Shown here: positions 28,234-37,425 of the stretch, piece by piece
How positions within the stretch are numbered: the stretch's first letter is position 1
Layout of the letters: every line of letters starts with the position of its first letter
DNA from: Sphingomonas pituitosa NBRC 102491
GTDB lineage: Bacteria > Pseudomonadota > Alphaproteobacteria > Sphingomonadales > Sphingomonadaceae
Length of the DNA: 64,000 bases
NCBI RefSeq assembly: GCF_001598435.1
Contig: NZ_BCYY01000018.1
Coordinates: forward strand, 1 to 64,000
Direction: 5' to 3'
Notes under the pieces: model-generated
The model's input: the letters and a program-made list of their open reading frames with translations, nothing else
What the model was told of the DNA's origin: nothing
Databases searched by the model: none
Made by a program: the position numbers and the translations under genes

Positions 28234-29787
28234 GTGTCGGAAGCGCCCGTTTCCCCTATTGATGCCACCGCGCGGATCGCCGCGCTGGAGGCGTCGCTCG
28301 CCCGGGCCAATGCCGCGCTCGCCGCCCGCGATCTGCTCATCGACAGCTTGCGCGGGCAGATCGCCCGGCTGCGGCGGATGAAGTTCGGCGCCTCCTCCGA
28401 GAAGCTGGGCCGCGAGATCGAGCAGCTCGAACTGGCGCTGGAAGAGCTGGAAGCCGAGCGCGACGCGGCGCCGGTAGAGGCGCGCCCGTCGGAGGCGACG
28501 GCGCGGCCGGCACCGGTCCGCAGCCTCCCGGCGCATCTGCCGCGCGAGGACGTTGTCCACGAACCGGCCTCGGGCACCTGCACCTGCCCGGATTGCGGCG
28601 GCGCGTTGCGCCGGCTGGGCGTGGATGCCCATGAGATTCTCGACGTGGTGCCGGTGCGCTGGCGGGTGGTGCGCAACGTCCGCCCAAAATATAGCTGCCG
28701 GGTCTGCGAGAAGATCGTCCAGGCGCCCGCGCCGGCCAGCGCCGTCGCGCGCGGCAAGGCCAGCTTCGCGACGCTCGCGCATGTCGTGGTTTCCAAGTTC
28801 GATCATCACCTGCCGCTGTACCGCCAGGCCGAGATGATGGCGGCGCAAGGGCTCGATATCGACCGCTCGACGCTGGCCGGCTGGGCCGGACAGGCCGCAG
28901 CCTTGCTCGATCCGGTCGTCGCTCGCATCCGTGACGAAGTTCTACACGCCGACAAGATCCATGCCGACGACACCCCGGTGCCGGTGCTCGATCCCGGCCG
29001 CGGCAAGACCGCAACCGGGCGGCTATGGGTGTACGCGGCCGACGACCAGGCCTCGGGCAGCGCGGCGCCGCGCGCGACCTGGTATCGCTTCACGCCGGAC
29101 CGCACCGCGGCGCACCCGCTGGCGCATCTCGCCGGCTTTCGCGGCTTCCTCCAGGCCGATGCCTATGCCGGCTATGACGGGCTCTACCGGGGCGGTGTGA
29201 CCGAGGTGGCCTGCTGGGCGCATTTCAGGCGCAAGATCTTCGACCTGCATGAGCGCACCGCCACGCCGCTGACCACCGACATTCTGGAGCGGATCGGCGC
29301 GCTCTACGCCGTCGAGGCCGAGGTGCGCGGCCAGCCGCCGGATATTCGGCAGCGGGCACGGCAGGAGCGCAGCAAGCCGCTGGTCGGCGCCTTGCGCGAC
29401 GTGCTCGATGTCGCACTGCGTCGTCTGTCGCCCAAATCCGACATGGCGAAGGCCATCGCCTATGGCACCAAGCGCTGGCCGGCACTGTCGCGCTTCCTGG
29501 GCGATGGCCGGCTGGAGATCGACAACAACATCGCGGAACGCGCGCTGCGCGGCATCGCCATCGGCCGCCGCAACTGGCTGTTCGCCGGCTCCCGCGTGGG
29601 CGGTGAACGTGCCGCCGCCATCTACACCGTCATCCAGACCTGCAAGGCCAACGGTGTCGACCCGCAGGCCTATATCGCCGACGTCATCGCGAAGATCGCC
29701 GATAACTGGCCTGCTAGCCGCTGGGACGAACTCCTGCCGCGGAACTGGGCACCGCCAGCAGATCAACCAACTGCGCAAGCCGCATAA
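28234..29787 (+). CDS. tnpC: IS66 TnpC transposase
   Basis: 517 residues, GTG start. An N-terminal coiled coil and an IS66 zinc finger (CTCPDCGG, YSCRVCEK) precede the DDE transposase core: KIHADDTPVPV (Asp), LQADAYAGYDGL (Asp), LEIDNNIAERALR (Glu). The C-terminal IS66_C tail is present. Full length for the family. Confidence 0.95.
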   Translation: MSEAPVSPIDATARIAALEASLARANAALAARDLLIDSLRGQIARLRRMKFGASSEKLGREIEQLELALEELEAERDAAPVEARPSEATARPAPVRSLPAHLPREDVVHEPASGTCTCPDCGGALRRLGVDAHEILDVVPVRWRVVRNVRPKYSCRVCEKIVQAPAPASAVARGKASFATLAHVVVSKFDHHLPLYRQAEMMAAQGLDIDRSTLAGWAGQAAALLDPVVARIRDEVLHADKIHADDTPVPVLDPGRGKTATGRLWVYAADDQASGSAAPRATWYRFTPDRTAAHPLAHLAGFRGFLQADAYAGYDGLYRGGVTEVACWAHFRRKIFDLHERTATPLTTDILERIGALYAVEAEVRGQPPDIRQRARQERSKPLVGALRDVLDVALRRLSPKSDMAKAIAYGTKRWPALSRFLGDGRLEIDNNIAERALRGIAIGRRNWLFAGSRVGGERAAAIYTVIQTCKANGVDPQAYIADVIAKIADNWPASRWDELLPRNWAPPADQPTAQAA

Positions 29788-29812
29788 TCTGCGGCCTGCT
29801 GACTACGCTTAC

Positions 29813-29820
29813 CGTCTGCC
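29813..29820. repeat. IS66 target-site duplication, right copy
   Basis: CGTCTGCC, identical to 27324-27331. Confidence 0.95.
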
Positions 29821-30137
29821 ACGTCTTCGAGCTCTAGACCGATATGGAATGAGATGGGCCAAATGGCGCGGTTCGGATCGTCTGCTACGTTGTGCGAGAA
29901 CGGCCGGCCCGGCTTTGCCGCCCCAACCGTCCGAATGGTTGGGGCATCAGCCCGCGCGGATTCGATGACGACATCAAGGCCTGGCCGCTTCAAGATGGCG
30001 AAGCGGGCTTCGCGCATCGAGATCGAGAAACCGAGATATCGCTCGAAGAATTTCGAGGTGGCGCTCACGTCGTCGCTGGGGAAGCTCATGTGATTGAGCT
30101 CTCCCGATGGTACGAGTGGCACCGTAGGCTCTGGCAT
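29813..30137 (-). pseudogene. VOC-family gene, N-terminal fragment (split by IS66)
   Basis: The ATG at 30137 with AAGGAAC upstream starts about 108 residues of a glyoxalase/dioxygenase-like protein (LNHMSFPSDDVSATSKFFERYLGF, abbreviated; FHIGLELEDVAD at the break). The reading frame then enters the IS66 end. It joins in frame to 27157-27331. Confidence 0.9.
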
Positions 30138-30523
30138 AGCAAGTTCCTTCATCCAGCAGGTCGAGCTATGATGCGAGCGTGATCCAACTCCTGCAATTCG
30201 CATTCACGGAGTTGAGTTCGTGATGGCCCCCATGCTGGTAACATGTTGCAACCAGCCAGAAACCTGCCTTAGCCCCGCGGTCGAGCCCCCCGTGCTCAAT
30301 CGGGGCAGTCGCATTAGGGGCAACTGCCATCAAAAAGTGCAGTGCGCTACACCGTCGAGACGCCTCTTCACGGCAAACAGGTTCGGGGCCGCAGAAGGTC
30401 GCCCGCAACCACGCCGTTCCCATCCCCCGCAGCTACAATGATGCGAATCTTATGGAAAGAGCGGCTGTCCCGCTGACCGGGCGCGAGATGAAGGGTACGG
30501 ATCGATCTGCCCTACGCGCTCAG
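30138..30523. other. Non-coding stretch, nothing recognised
   Basis: About 385 bp between the split VOC gene and the small gene at 30763. No frame with protein-like composition and SD, and no repeat seen. Confidence 0.4.
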
Positions 30524-30763
30524 CTAAGATCTTGCCCTCCACTTCGTCCACCAAGGCAATGTTTCCGCCAACATGCCAGGGCAGCGAAGCAGCTCTTCCA
30601 ATGTCCACTCTAGATGCGCGATGACCTGTTCGAGCACGGGCGCGTCTCCGGAGTCGTCCATGTCGGCGCGGAGCTGTGACAACGCAGCGATATCGGAGGC
30701 GAGCTGTTCCAGTTCGGCAAGCATGTGAGCCGAGTACTTGGATTGCAGACCTTCCCCGCTCAC
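30524..30763 (-). CDS. Small helical hypothetical protein
   Basis: About 79 residues: helical, acidic (HMLAELEQLASDIAALSQL, then VLEQVIAHLEWTLEELL) with a basic, Trp-rich tail. The start is inferred as the GTG at 30763, preceded by GAAGG; the ATG at 30724 is an alternative. No family recognised. Confidence 0.4.
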   Translation of the reverse strand: MSGEGLQSKYSAHMLAELEQLASDIAALSQLRADMDDSGDAPVLEQVIAHLEWTLEELLRCPGMLAETLPWWTKWRARS

Positions 30764-30848
30764 TGGGCCTTCAGCTCCACTGCTGCCTTGTCCTTTCACA
30801 AGCCATTCTCGCCCTAGAGGTTGAGATGACGTGTCACCGAGCATCGGT

Positions 30849-31061
30849 TCAAGTCCGAACGAAGTAGCTCGCCATATGGCCACGGACCATCCTCAAATTT
30901 TCTTCCACCATCCGATCGTCTACTCGGGCAAGTGTCGGTTCATACAGCGGATCCCGCAAGCGACCGGCTGCAAGTTCGATATTCAGGAACCGCAACGCCG
31001 TTGGCGTGTATTCCAATGTCATACATCGTCTTCGGAGGTCGAATGCTGCGTCGGCAGACAC
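30849..31061 (-). CDS. Possible small protein, unknown
   Basis: Up to 70 residues with protein-like composition in the second half (TPTALRFLNIELAAGRLRDP, then RMVEENLRMVRGHMASYF). No convincing SD for any start, and no family known. It could be a chance frame. Confidence 0.3.
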   Translation of the reverse strand: MSADAAFDLRRRCMTLEYTPTALRFLNIELAAGRLRDPLYEPTLARVDDRMVEENLRMVRGHMASYFVRT

Positions 31062-31218
31062 GTACCATTTCGCTCAATCAGGTACTTTCACGCTTTGTAA
31101 ACGACGACGTGTCGGTCCGGCATCGCTTCAGCGCCAGCGGCGTCGTTCGCACCGGCCTGCGCGCGCTCACCGAGCGCCTGGCAGGCCGCCGAGCCGTGTG
31201 CGATGAAGCAGCTTGCGG

Positions 31219-33192
31219 ATGATCGATGGGGGACTGGCGCAACAGATCGTCGAAAGCTCGACCGACTTTGCCATCATCAGCTTCGATCGAGACGGGATCA
31301 TCACGAGCTGGAACCCAGGGGCCAGCTCGATCCTCGGCTGGTCGTCGCAGGAAGCGACCGGGCAGCATGGTCGCATCATCTTCACGGAGGAGGACCAGGC
31401 CGCTGGCTCTCCGGAACATGAGATGGAGCGGGCATGGAAGGATGGCCGAGCGATCGACGAGCGTTTTCACCTGAGGAACGATGGCAGCCGGTTCTGGGGA
31501 TCCGGACTGATGATGCCGCTCAGCGACGGCGCGGGCTTCGTGAAGATCGTCCGCGATCGGACTAGGGAGCGCGAGACCGAGCATCGCCTGGCGGCATTGA
31601 CCGATGCGCTGCCTGGGTTCGTGTTCGAGGCCGACGCCGATGGTCACTATGTTCAGACGAACGCGCGCTTCAAGACCTACACCGGGCGCGAAGATGCAGG
31701 CCTTCTCGGAGACAAGTGGCTGGAGACGATCCATCCTAAACACCGCGACCGAGCGCGAGAGGCCTGGGGCGAAGCAGTTCGCACGGGCAAGACCTTCGAA
31801 CAGACCTTCATGGTCGCTCGCTCTGATGGCGAATACCGCTGCTTCGCCTGTCGCGGCATTCCTCAGGCCGATGAACAGGGCCGGGTGCTCCGCTGGATTG
31901 GAACGTGCATCGATGTGGAAAACGATGCGCAGGCAAAGGCGCTCCTCGAGGACCTCAATCTCTCGCTCGAACACGCCGTCACCGACCAGGTCGCAGCCCT
32001 GGAGGAGTCACAGCGGACCTTGGTTGCAGAGGTCGCCGAGCGCGAGCGCATCGAGGAGGCGCTGCGTCAGAGCCAGAAGATGGAGGCGATTGGTCAGCTC
32101 ACCGGCGGCGTCGCACACGACTTCAACAATCTTCTGACCGTAATCCTTGGCAGCATCAATCTGCTCGAGCGGCCTGACCTCACCGAGGAGAAACGCGAAC
32201 GATACATCAGTTCGATCAAGGAAACGGCGGAGCGGGCTGCCAAGCTCACGAACCAGCTCCTAGCGTTCGCGCGCCGGCAGCCACTTCAGGCCCAGCATTT
32301 CGACGTCGTCGAACGCATCCAGCGGGGAATGGACGTGCTCCGAACGGTGTCGGGGTCTCGCGTCGAGATCAGCCTGCAGATCAACTGCGAGCCCTGCATC
32401 GTTGACGCCGATCCGAACCAATTCGAGACTGCTATCCTCAATATGGCCGTCAACGCGCGTGATGCGATGGACGGTGAAGGGCGGCTGACGATCCTCGTGG
32501 AGGAGCGCGACGGCATCCCGGCAACCCGCGGTCACGCCGCGGCCGAGGGGCAGTTCGTTTCCATCGCAGTCAGCGACACCGGCACTGGGATCAGCGAGGA
32601 GAATCTTGCGAAGGTCTTCGAGCCCTTCTTCACCACCAAGGATGTGGGCAAGGGAACCGGCCTCGGGCTCAGCCAGGTGTTTGGATTCGCGAAGCAGTCA
32701 GGCGGCGAGATCGTCATCGACGGCGGTGCTGGCAACGGCGCCACGTTCACGCTATATCTGCCGCGCGCTGACGATCGCGAGAATCGTGGGGATCCCGACA
32801 TCGCGCCTCCGACTGCGGATGCTCCGCACTCCGGTGGAGGGTGCGTGCTGCTGGTGGAGGACAATCAGCATGTCGGCGAGTTCGCGGCGCACCTTATCGG
32901 GGATCTCGGCTACGGCAATATGTGGGTGCCGAGCGGGCATGAAGCTCTGGCACTGATTGAGGCCAACCCGGACAACTTCGACATCGTGTTCACTGACGTG
33001 GTCATGCCGGGCATGTCCGGCATCGAACTCGCGGAAACGCTGCGCAGTCGCTTCCCGAACCTGCCGGTGGTGCTGACGAGTGGATACAGTCATGTGCTAG
33101 CTGCCGAAGGCTCCCACGGTTTCGAACTGCTACAAAAGCCCTATACCGCGGACGGCCTAGCCCGGGTGCTGCGAAGCGCGACTGGAAGATAA
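31219..33192 (+). CDS. Hybrid sensor histidine kinase (two PAS domains)
   Basis: 657 residues, cytosolic. PAS 1 (about 10-115), PAS 2 (125-240), coiled coil, HisKA with His300 in GGVAHDFNNLLTVILG, ATPase domain (NARDAMDGEG, DTGTGI, GKGTGLGLS), and a C-terminal receiver with Asp593 in IVFTDVVMPGMSG. Its stop is 9 bp before the next hybrid kinase, so the two are co-transcribed. Start ATG 31219 chosen; a TTG two codons upstream is possible. Ligands unknown. Confidence 0.9.
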   Translation: MIDGGLAQQIVESSTDFAIISFDRDGIITSWNPGASSILGWSSQEATGQHGRIIFTEEDQAAGSPEHEMERAWKDGRAIDERFHLRNDGSRFWGSGLMMPLSDGAGFVKIVRDRTRERETEHRLAALTDALPGFVFEADADGHYVQTNARFKTYTGREDAGLLGDKWLETIHPKHRDRAREAWGEAVRTGKTFEQTFMVARSDGEYRCFACRGIPQADEQGRVLRWIGTCIDVENDAQAKALLEDLNLSLEHAVTDQVAALEESQRTLVAEVAERERIEEALRQSQKMEAIGQLTGGVAHDFNNLLTVILGSINLLERPDLTEEKRERYISSIKETAERAAKLTNQLLAFARRQPLQAQHFDVVERIQRGMDVLRTVSGSRVEISLQINCEPCIVDADPNQFETAILNMAVNARDAMDGEGRLTILVEERDGIPATRGHAAAEGQFVSIAVSDTGTGISEENLAKVFEPFFTTKDVGKGTGLGLSQVFGFAKQSGGEIVIDGGAGNGATFTLYLPRADDRENRGDPDIAPPTADAPHSGGGCVLLVEDNQHVGEFAAHLIGDLGYGNMWVPSGHEALALIEANPDNFDIVFTDVVMPGMSGIELAETLRSRFPNLPVVLTSGYSHVLAAEGSHGFELLQKPYTADGLARVLRSATGR

Positions 33193-33201
33193 CTGGATAG
33201 C

Positions 33202-36200
33202 ATGACCGACATGAACGATCCGGAAGCGCGTCGGCTTGCCGCGCTGGCCCGCTACGGCGCGATGGACACGCCGCGAGAACCGGCATTCGACGAGGTGGCG
33301 GCACTCGCGGCCAAGCTATGCGACGCACCGATCGCCGTGGTGAACCTCATCGGCGATGGTCGACAGTTCTTCAAGGCAGAGGTCGGTCTCGGTGTCCGCG
33401 AGACGCCACTGGAAGGCTCCTTCTGCGCAAAGGCGATCCTCGCGGAAGACTTCCTGCTCGTCCCAGACGCCACGCAGGATCCTCGCTTCGACTGCAATCC
33501 TCTCGTCGTGGGCGAGCCGCATCTGCGCTTCTACGCCGGCGCCCTGCTGAAGACGGAGGACGGGCTACCAATCGGCACGCTCTGCGTGCTCGATCATCGC
33601 CCCAGGGAGCTCACCGATCTGCAGCAGGAAGCACTACGCGTCTTGGCTCGGCAGGTGATGGCGCAGCTCGAGCTCCGGCGTGCGTTGAACGAGAAGAGCA
33701 GGGAGCTAGGGGTGGCAGAGGCGGCCGAGAAGCGGCTCCGTCAGACCCAGGCGGAGCTGGCGGATAGCGAGGCGCGCTTTCGCAACATGGCCGACAACAC
33801 GCCGGTGATGATGTGGGTCACCGATCCAGATGGATCCTGCACCTACCTCAATCGGGTGTGGTACGACTTCACCGGCCAGAGCGAGGAAGAGGCGCTCGGC
33901 TACGGTTGGCTCGATGCCACGCATCCGGATGACAGGGCATCGGCAGAACAGGCGTTCGTCGAGGCCAACGCTGCGCGACGGCCATATCGCGGGGAGTTTC
34001 GGCTCCGCCGATCTAACGGAACGTATCGTTGGGCGATCGACGCGGCGACGCCGCGCTTCGGCAACAACGGCGAATATCTTGGATATGTCGGCTCTGTCAT
34101 TGACATCGACGAGCGCCGAGAGGCTGAAGACGCGCTCCGCAGCGCCAAGAACCTGCTGGAAGCCGTCATGCAGGCCGTCCCGGGCGTGGTGTACGCCAAG
34201 GACCGCCATGGCAGGATGCTTGCCGCGAACCGCGGCACCGTAGAGCTGGTCGGCAAGCCGCTCTCCGCGATCCTGGGTCGTACCGATCGCGAGTTCCTCG
34301 ACGATCCGGAGCAGGGCGAAGCGGTGATGGCGAACGACTCCCGAGTGATGGCCGAGAATCGGACCGAAGCCATAGAGGAGGAGGTGACCTACCCTGATGG
34401 ACGCTGCGCCACCTGGCTGTCCACCAAGGCCCCCTTCCGTGACGCAGACGGCGTGGTGGTCGGACTCGTAGGCTCGTCCATAGACATAACCGAGCGCAAA
34501 CGTTCCGAAGAGCGCCTTCGACATAGTGAGGCGCAGTTCCGGCTCATGGCCGACGCGGTGCCGCAGATCGTCTGGATCACCGACGCCCAAGGCAGGATGG
34601 AGTTCTTCAACAAGCAGTGGGCGGATTACGTTGGCGTGCCCAACGTTCCGCCGACCGCCGCCGACGTTTCGGCAAGCTATGTTCACCCCGACGACGACGC
34701 GCGCACCATGGCAGCGTTTGATCAGGCGCGGCGTTCGGGGGAGGTCGTCCAGGTCGAACACCGTATCCGGCGGGCCGATGGGGTATATCGCTGGTTCCTC
34801 GTTCGCGCGGAGCCGTACCGGGACGAGGGGACGGGCGAGATCCTTCGGTGGTTCGGCGCGTCGATGGACATTCAGGACCGGAAGACGGCCGAGGAGGCGC
34901 TGGTGGAGCTGAACGACACGCTGGAACGGCGCGTCGAGGCTGCGATGGCGGACCGCGATCGCACGTGGAACAACGCTCGCGACCTTCTGCTCGTAGTCGG
35001 AACCGATGGCTTCTTCCGCGCCGTCAATCCGGCTTGGACGCAGATCCTTGGCTGGCGTCCGGAGGAACTCGTCGGGCGATCGTACCTCGACCTCATTCAC
35101 CCCGAAGATCACCCCTCGAGCCAAGGAGCGCTGGCCACGGCCTCGACACGGGAGTTGCCGGTCTATGAGAACCGCTACCGTCACAAGGACGGCAGCTTCC
35201 GCTGGATTTCGTGGGTTGCCGCACCCGAAGCGGACCTGATCTACGCGTCCGGACGGGACGTAACGGCCGACAAGGAGCGCCAAGCCCAGCTTGAGGCCGC
35301 GCAGGAACAGCTTCGGCAGGCGCAGAAGATGGAGGCGGTCGGCCAGCTCACCGGTGGTATCGCGCACGACTTCAACAATCTGCTCACCGGCGTGATCGGC
35401 TCGCTGGACATGATGCAGCGTCAGTTTGCTAAGGGCGACCTGAGCAAGATGGAGCGATACACGACGACGGCGATCACGTCTGCCAACCGTGCAGCTGCGC
35501 TCACCCATCGCCTGCTCGCATTCTCCCGCCGCCAGCCGCTCGACCCCAAGCCCGTCAATGCGAACCGCCTTGTAACGGGAATGGAAGAGCTGCTGCGTAG
35601 GACCATCGGCGAAGCAGTGCGACTCGAGATCGTGACTGCTGGAGGCCTGTGGCAGACGCTTTGCGACCCGCACCAGCTGGAGAGTGCGGTCCTCAATCTG
35701 GCAATCAACGCGCGCGATGCGATGCCCACCGGGGGCACCTTGACCATCGAGACGTGCAACGCGCATCTCGACGACGCCTACGCGGCTCGGCAACGTGAGG
35801 TGAAGCCTGGGCAGTATGTGTGCATCTGCGTGACGGACACCGGCGTTGGCATGTCGGCTGACACGATCAGCAAGGCCTTCGAGCCCTTCTTCACCACCAA
35901 GCCGATTGGGCAGGGTACCGGCTTGGGGCTCTCGATGATCTATGGCTTCGCGCGGCAGTCAGAAGGCTATGCAAAGATCTACTCGGAGGTGGAGAAGGGG
36001 ACCACGTTCAAGCTCTACCTGCCGCGGCATTACGGCGACGGCGAGGAGGAGGATGTCCATGGCGTAGAGCTGGGCGACGAGCTGCGCGCGGAGCGCGGCG
36101 AGGTCGTTCTGGTCGTGGAAGACGAGACCGCCGTCCGATCGCTGGTCGTCGATGTTCTGGAGGAGCTGGGGTACCGTGCAATAGAGGCCGTTGACGGTCC

Positions 36201-36462
36201 GTCCGGTCTGAAGGTGCTGCAGTCCAGACGGCGCATCGACCTGCTCGTCACCGACATCGGCCTGCCCGGCCTGAACGGGCGCCAGCTCGCCGACGCGGCG
36301 CGCGAGCGGCGTCCAGAGCTCAAGATCCTGTTCATGACCGGCTATGCCGAGAACGCCACCATCGCCAACGGCTTTCTCGATCCCGGCATGTCGATGATGA
36401 CGAAGCCGTTTGCGATCGATGCGCTTGCAACGCGCATCCGCAGCATCATCGAGGCGAACTGA
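33202..36462 (+). CDS. Hybrid sensor histidine kinase (GAF plus four PAS domains)
   Basis: 1086 residues, cytosolic. N-terminal GAF domain (about 20-160, FCAKAILAEDFLLVPDA), four PAS domains (about 190-310, 315-430, 440-560, 585-700), coiled coil, HisKA with His722 in GGIAHDFNNLLTGVIG, ATPase domain, and a receiver with Asp1018 in LLVTDIGLPGLNG. It follows the 31219 kinase by 9 bp. Both keep only an internal receiver, so a separate phosphotransfer protein or reverse phosphate-sink role is implied. Confidence 0.9.
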   Translation: MTDMNDPEARRLAALARYGAMDTPREPAFDEVAALAAKLCDAPIAVVNLIGDGRQFFKAEVGLGVRETPLEGSFCAKAILAEDFLLVPDATQDPRFDCNPLVVGEPHLRFYAGALLKTEDGLPIGTLCVLDHRPRELTDLQQEALRVLARQVMAQLELRRALNEKSRELGVAEAAEKRLRQTQAELADSEARFRNMADNTPVMMWVTDPDGSCTYLNRVWYDFTGQSEEEALGYGWLDATHPDDRASAEQAFVEANAARRPYRGEFRLRRSNGTYRWAIDAATPRFGNNGEYLGYVGSVIDIDERREAEDALRSAKNLLEAVMQAVPGVVYAKDRHGRMLAANRGTVELVGKPLSAILGRTDREFLDDPEQGEAVMANDSRVMAENRTEAIEEEVTYPDGRCATWLSTKAPFRDADGVVVGLVGSSIDITERKRSEERLRHSEAQFRLMADAVPQIVWITDAQGRMEFFNKQWADYVGVPNVPPTAADVSASYVHPDDDARTMAAFDQARRSGEVVQVEHRIRRADGVYRWFLVRAEPYRDEGTGEILRWFGASMDIQDRKTAEEALVELNDTLERRVEAAMADRDRTWNNARDLLLVVGTDGFFRAVNPAWTQILGWRPEELVGRSYLDLIHPEDHPSSQGALATASTRELPVYENRYRHKDGSFRWISWVAAPEADLIYASGRDVTADKERQAQLEAAQEQLRQAQKMEAVGQLTGGIAHDFNNLLTGVIGSLDMMQRQFAKGDLSKMERYTTTAITSANRAAALTHRLLAFSRRQPLDPKPVNANRLVTGMEELLRRTIGEAVRLEIVTAGGLWQTLCDPHQLESAVLNLAINARDAMPTGGTLTIETCNAHLDDAYAARQREVKPGQYVCICVTDTGVGMSADTISKAFEPFFTTKPIGQGTGLGLSMIYGFARQSEGYAKIYSEVEKGTTFKLYLPRHYGDGEEEDVHGVELGDELRAERGEVVLVVEDETAVRSLVVDVLEELGYRAIEAVDGPSGLKVLQSRRRIDLLVTDIGLPGLNGRQLADAARERRPELKILFMTGYAENATIANGFLDPGMSMMTKPFAIDALATRIRSIIEAN

Positions 36463-36530
36463 GCAGCATGGTCGAGGCAGCGCACGCGCGGCAAGTATGG
36501 CGCTGCTGCAAGTCGTAGTACAGCTACCTG

Positions 36531-36555
36531 GGAACGGGTGCATTCCGTCGCTGTT
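36531..36555 (+). promoter_or_regulatory. Near-consensus EcfG-type promoter upstream of ppa
   Basis: GGAAC, 16-nt spacer, TGTT (consensus CGTT). It lies 64 bp before the ppa ATG. One mismatch in the -10 element. Confidence 0.35.
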
Positions 36556-36618
36556 TCCGCTGAACCCAGGCGACGCATGGCGGCTGCCGCGCGACGCGTA
36601 TTTGGACGATCCGCCTGC

Positions 36619-37140
36619 ATGACCGACCTCCTCAAGCTGCCGCACCGTCTCGATGCCGAAACGCATACTTGTCGCGCGATCATCGAGACGCCGCGAGGAC
36701 ATCGCTCGAAGTTCGACTACGATGCGGAGAGCGGTCTCTTCGAGCTTGCCGGCGTTCTGCCGGCCGGCATGGCCTTTCCCCTGGCGTTCGGGTTCATACC
36801 CGCGACGAAGGCGGAGGACGGGGATCCCGTCGACATTCTCGTGCTCGCCGACGAAGATCTGCCTGTCGGCTGCATGGTGACGGTTCGCCTGCTGGGCGTG
36901 ATCGAAGCCGAACAGACCGAAGAGGGAAAGACGTGCCGCAATGACCGGCTGATCGGCAAGGTCGCGAAATCCCACACGTATCGCGATGTCGCAAGCCTGC
37001 AGGTCCTGGGCTCGGCGTTCACCGACGACCTCGCCCTGTTCTTCCAGACGTACAACCAGCTTCGCGGACGCGAGTTCAAGGTATTGGCGGTCGGAGACGC
37101 GCATAGAGCGGTCGAACTGATCCGCGAAGCTCAGCGCTGA
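36619..37140 (+). CDS. ppa: Soluble inorganic pyrophosphatase (family I-like)
   Basis: 173 residues. Family I signatures are visible: ETPRGHRSKFDYD, VLPAGMAFPLAFGFIP, and the metal-binding DGDPVDILVLAD. It hydrolyses PPi to 2 Pi in the cytosol. The start is the ATG at 36619. Upstream, GGAAC-N16-TGTT at 36531-36555 resembles an EcfG stress promoter, so it may be a stress-inducible extra copy. A membrane pyrophosphatase (hppA) is also present in this window. Confidence 0.85.
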   Translation: MTDLLKLPHRLDAETHTCRAIIETPRGHRSKFDYDAESGLFELAGVLPAGMAFPLAFGFIPATKAEDGDPVDILVLADEDLPVGCMVTVRLLGVIEAEQTEEGKTCRNDRLIGKVAKSHTYRDVASLQVLGSAFTDDLALFFQTYNQLRGREFKVLAVGDAHRAVELIREAQR

Positions 37141-37425
37141 TGGATCGGCGCAGACGAGAGAGGCGATGGGAGTAGTTCGCGCGCTGATTACGCCTCCGAC
37201 TCATCACTGCAGGCCTTGATGTCTGAAAATTGGCGATAAACATATTGAAAACACGGCCGTATGCGTCGTCATCGTCTCGCGTGACGAGCTCTTGTATCAC
37301 GGTGTTGAAACCATTGATCGAGATGAAAGGTTATTCTGATCGCCTGATGTACGACTGGCGGCTAGTAATCCTCAAACAGCACATTCCGGCTTATCTCGGC
37401 GTGAGGCACTCGGAGACCGCGCTGG

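Larger units (their letters stand above)
27332..29812 (+). mobile_element. IS66-family insertion sequence
   Basis: 2481 bp with three genes (tnpA, tnpB, tnpC). Terminal inverted repeats begin GTAAGCGTGTTCAGCAGGCC (left) and GTAAGCGTAGTCAGCAGGCC (right, reverse complement). It is flanked by a perfect 8-bp target duplication CGTCTGCC at 27324-27331 and 29813-29820, the size expected for IS66. All genes appear intact, so it is probably a recent insertion. Confidence 0.97.

Noticed and set aside
33706..35793. 695-codon open frame antisense to the GAF/PAS hybrid kinase
   Set aside because: It is the high-GC mirror of a kinase whose domains are unmistakable; composition is not protein-like and no SD is present.
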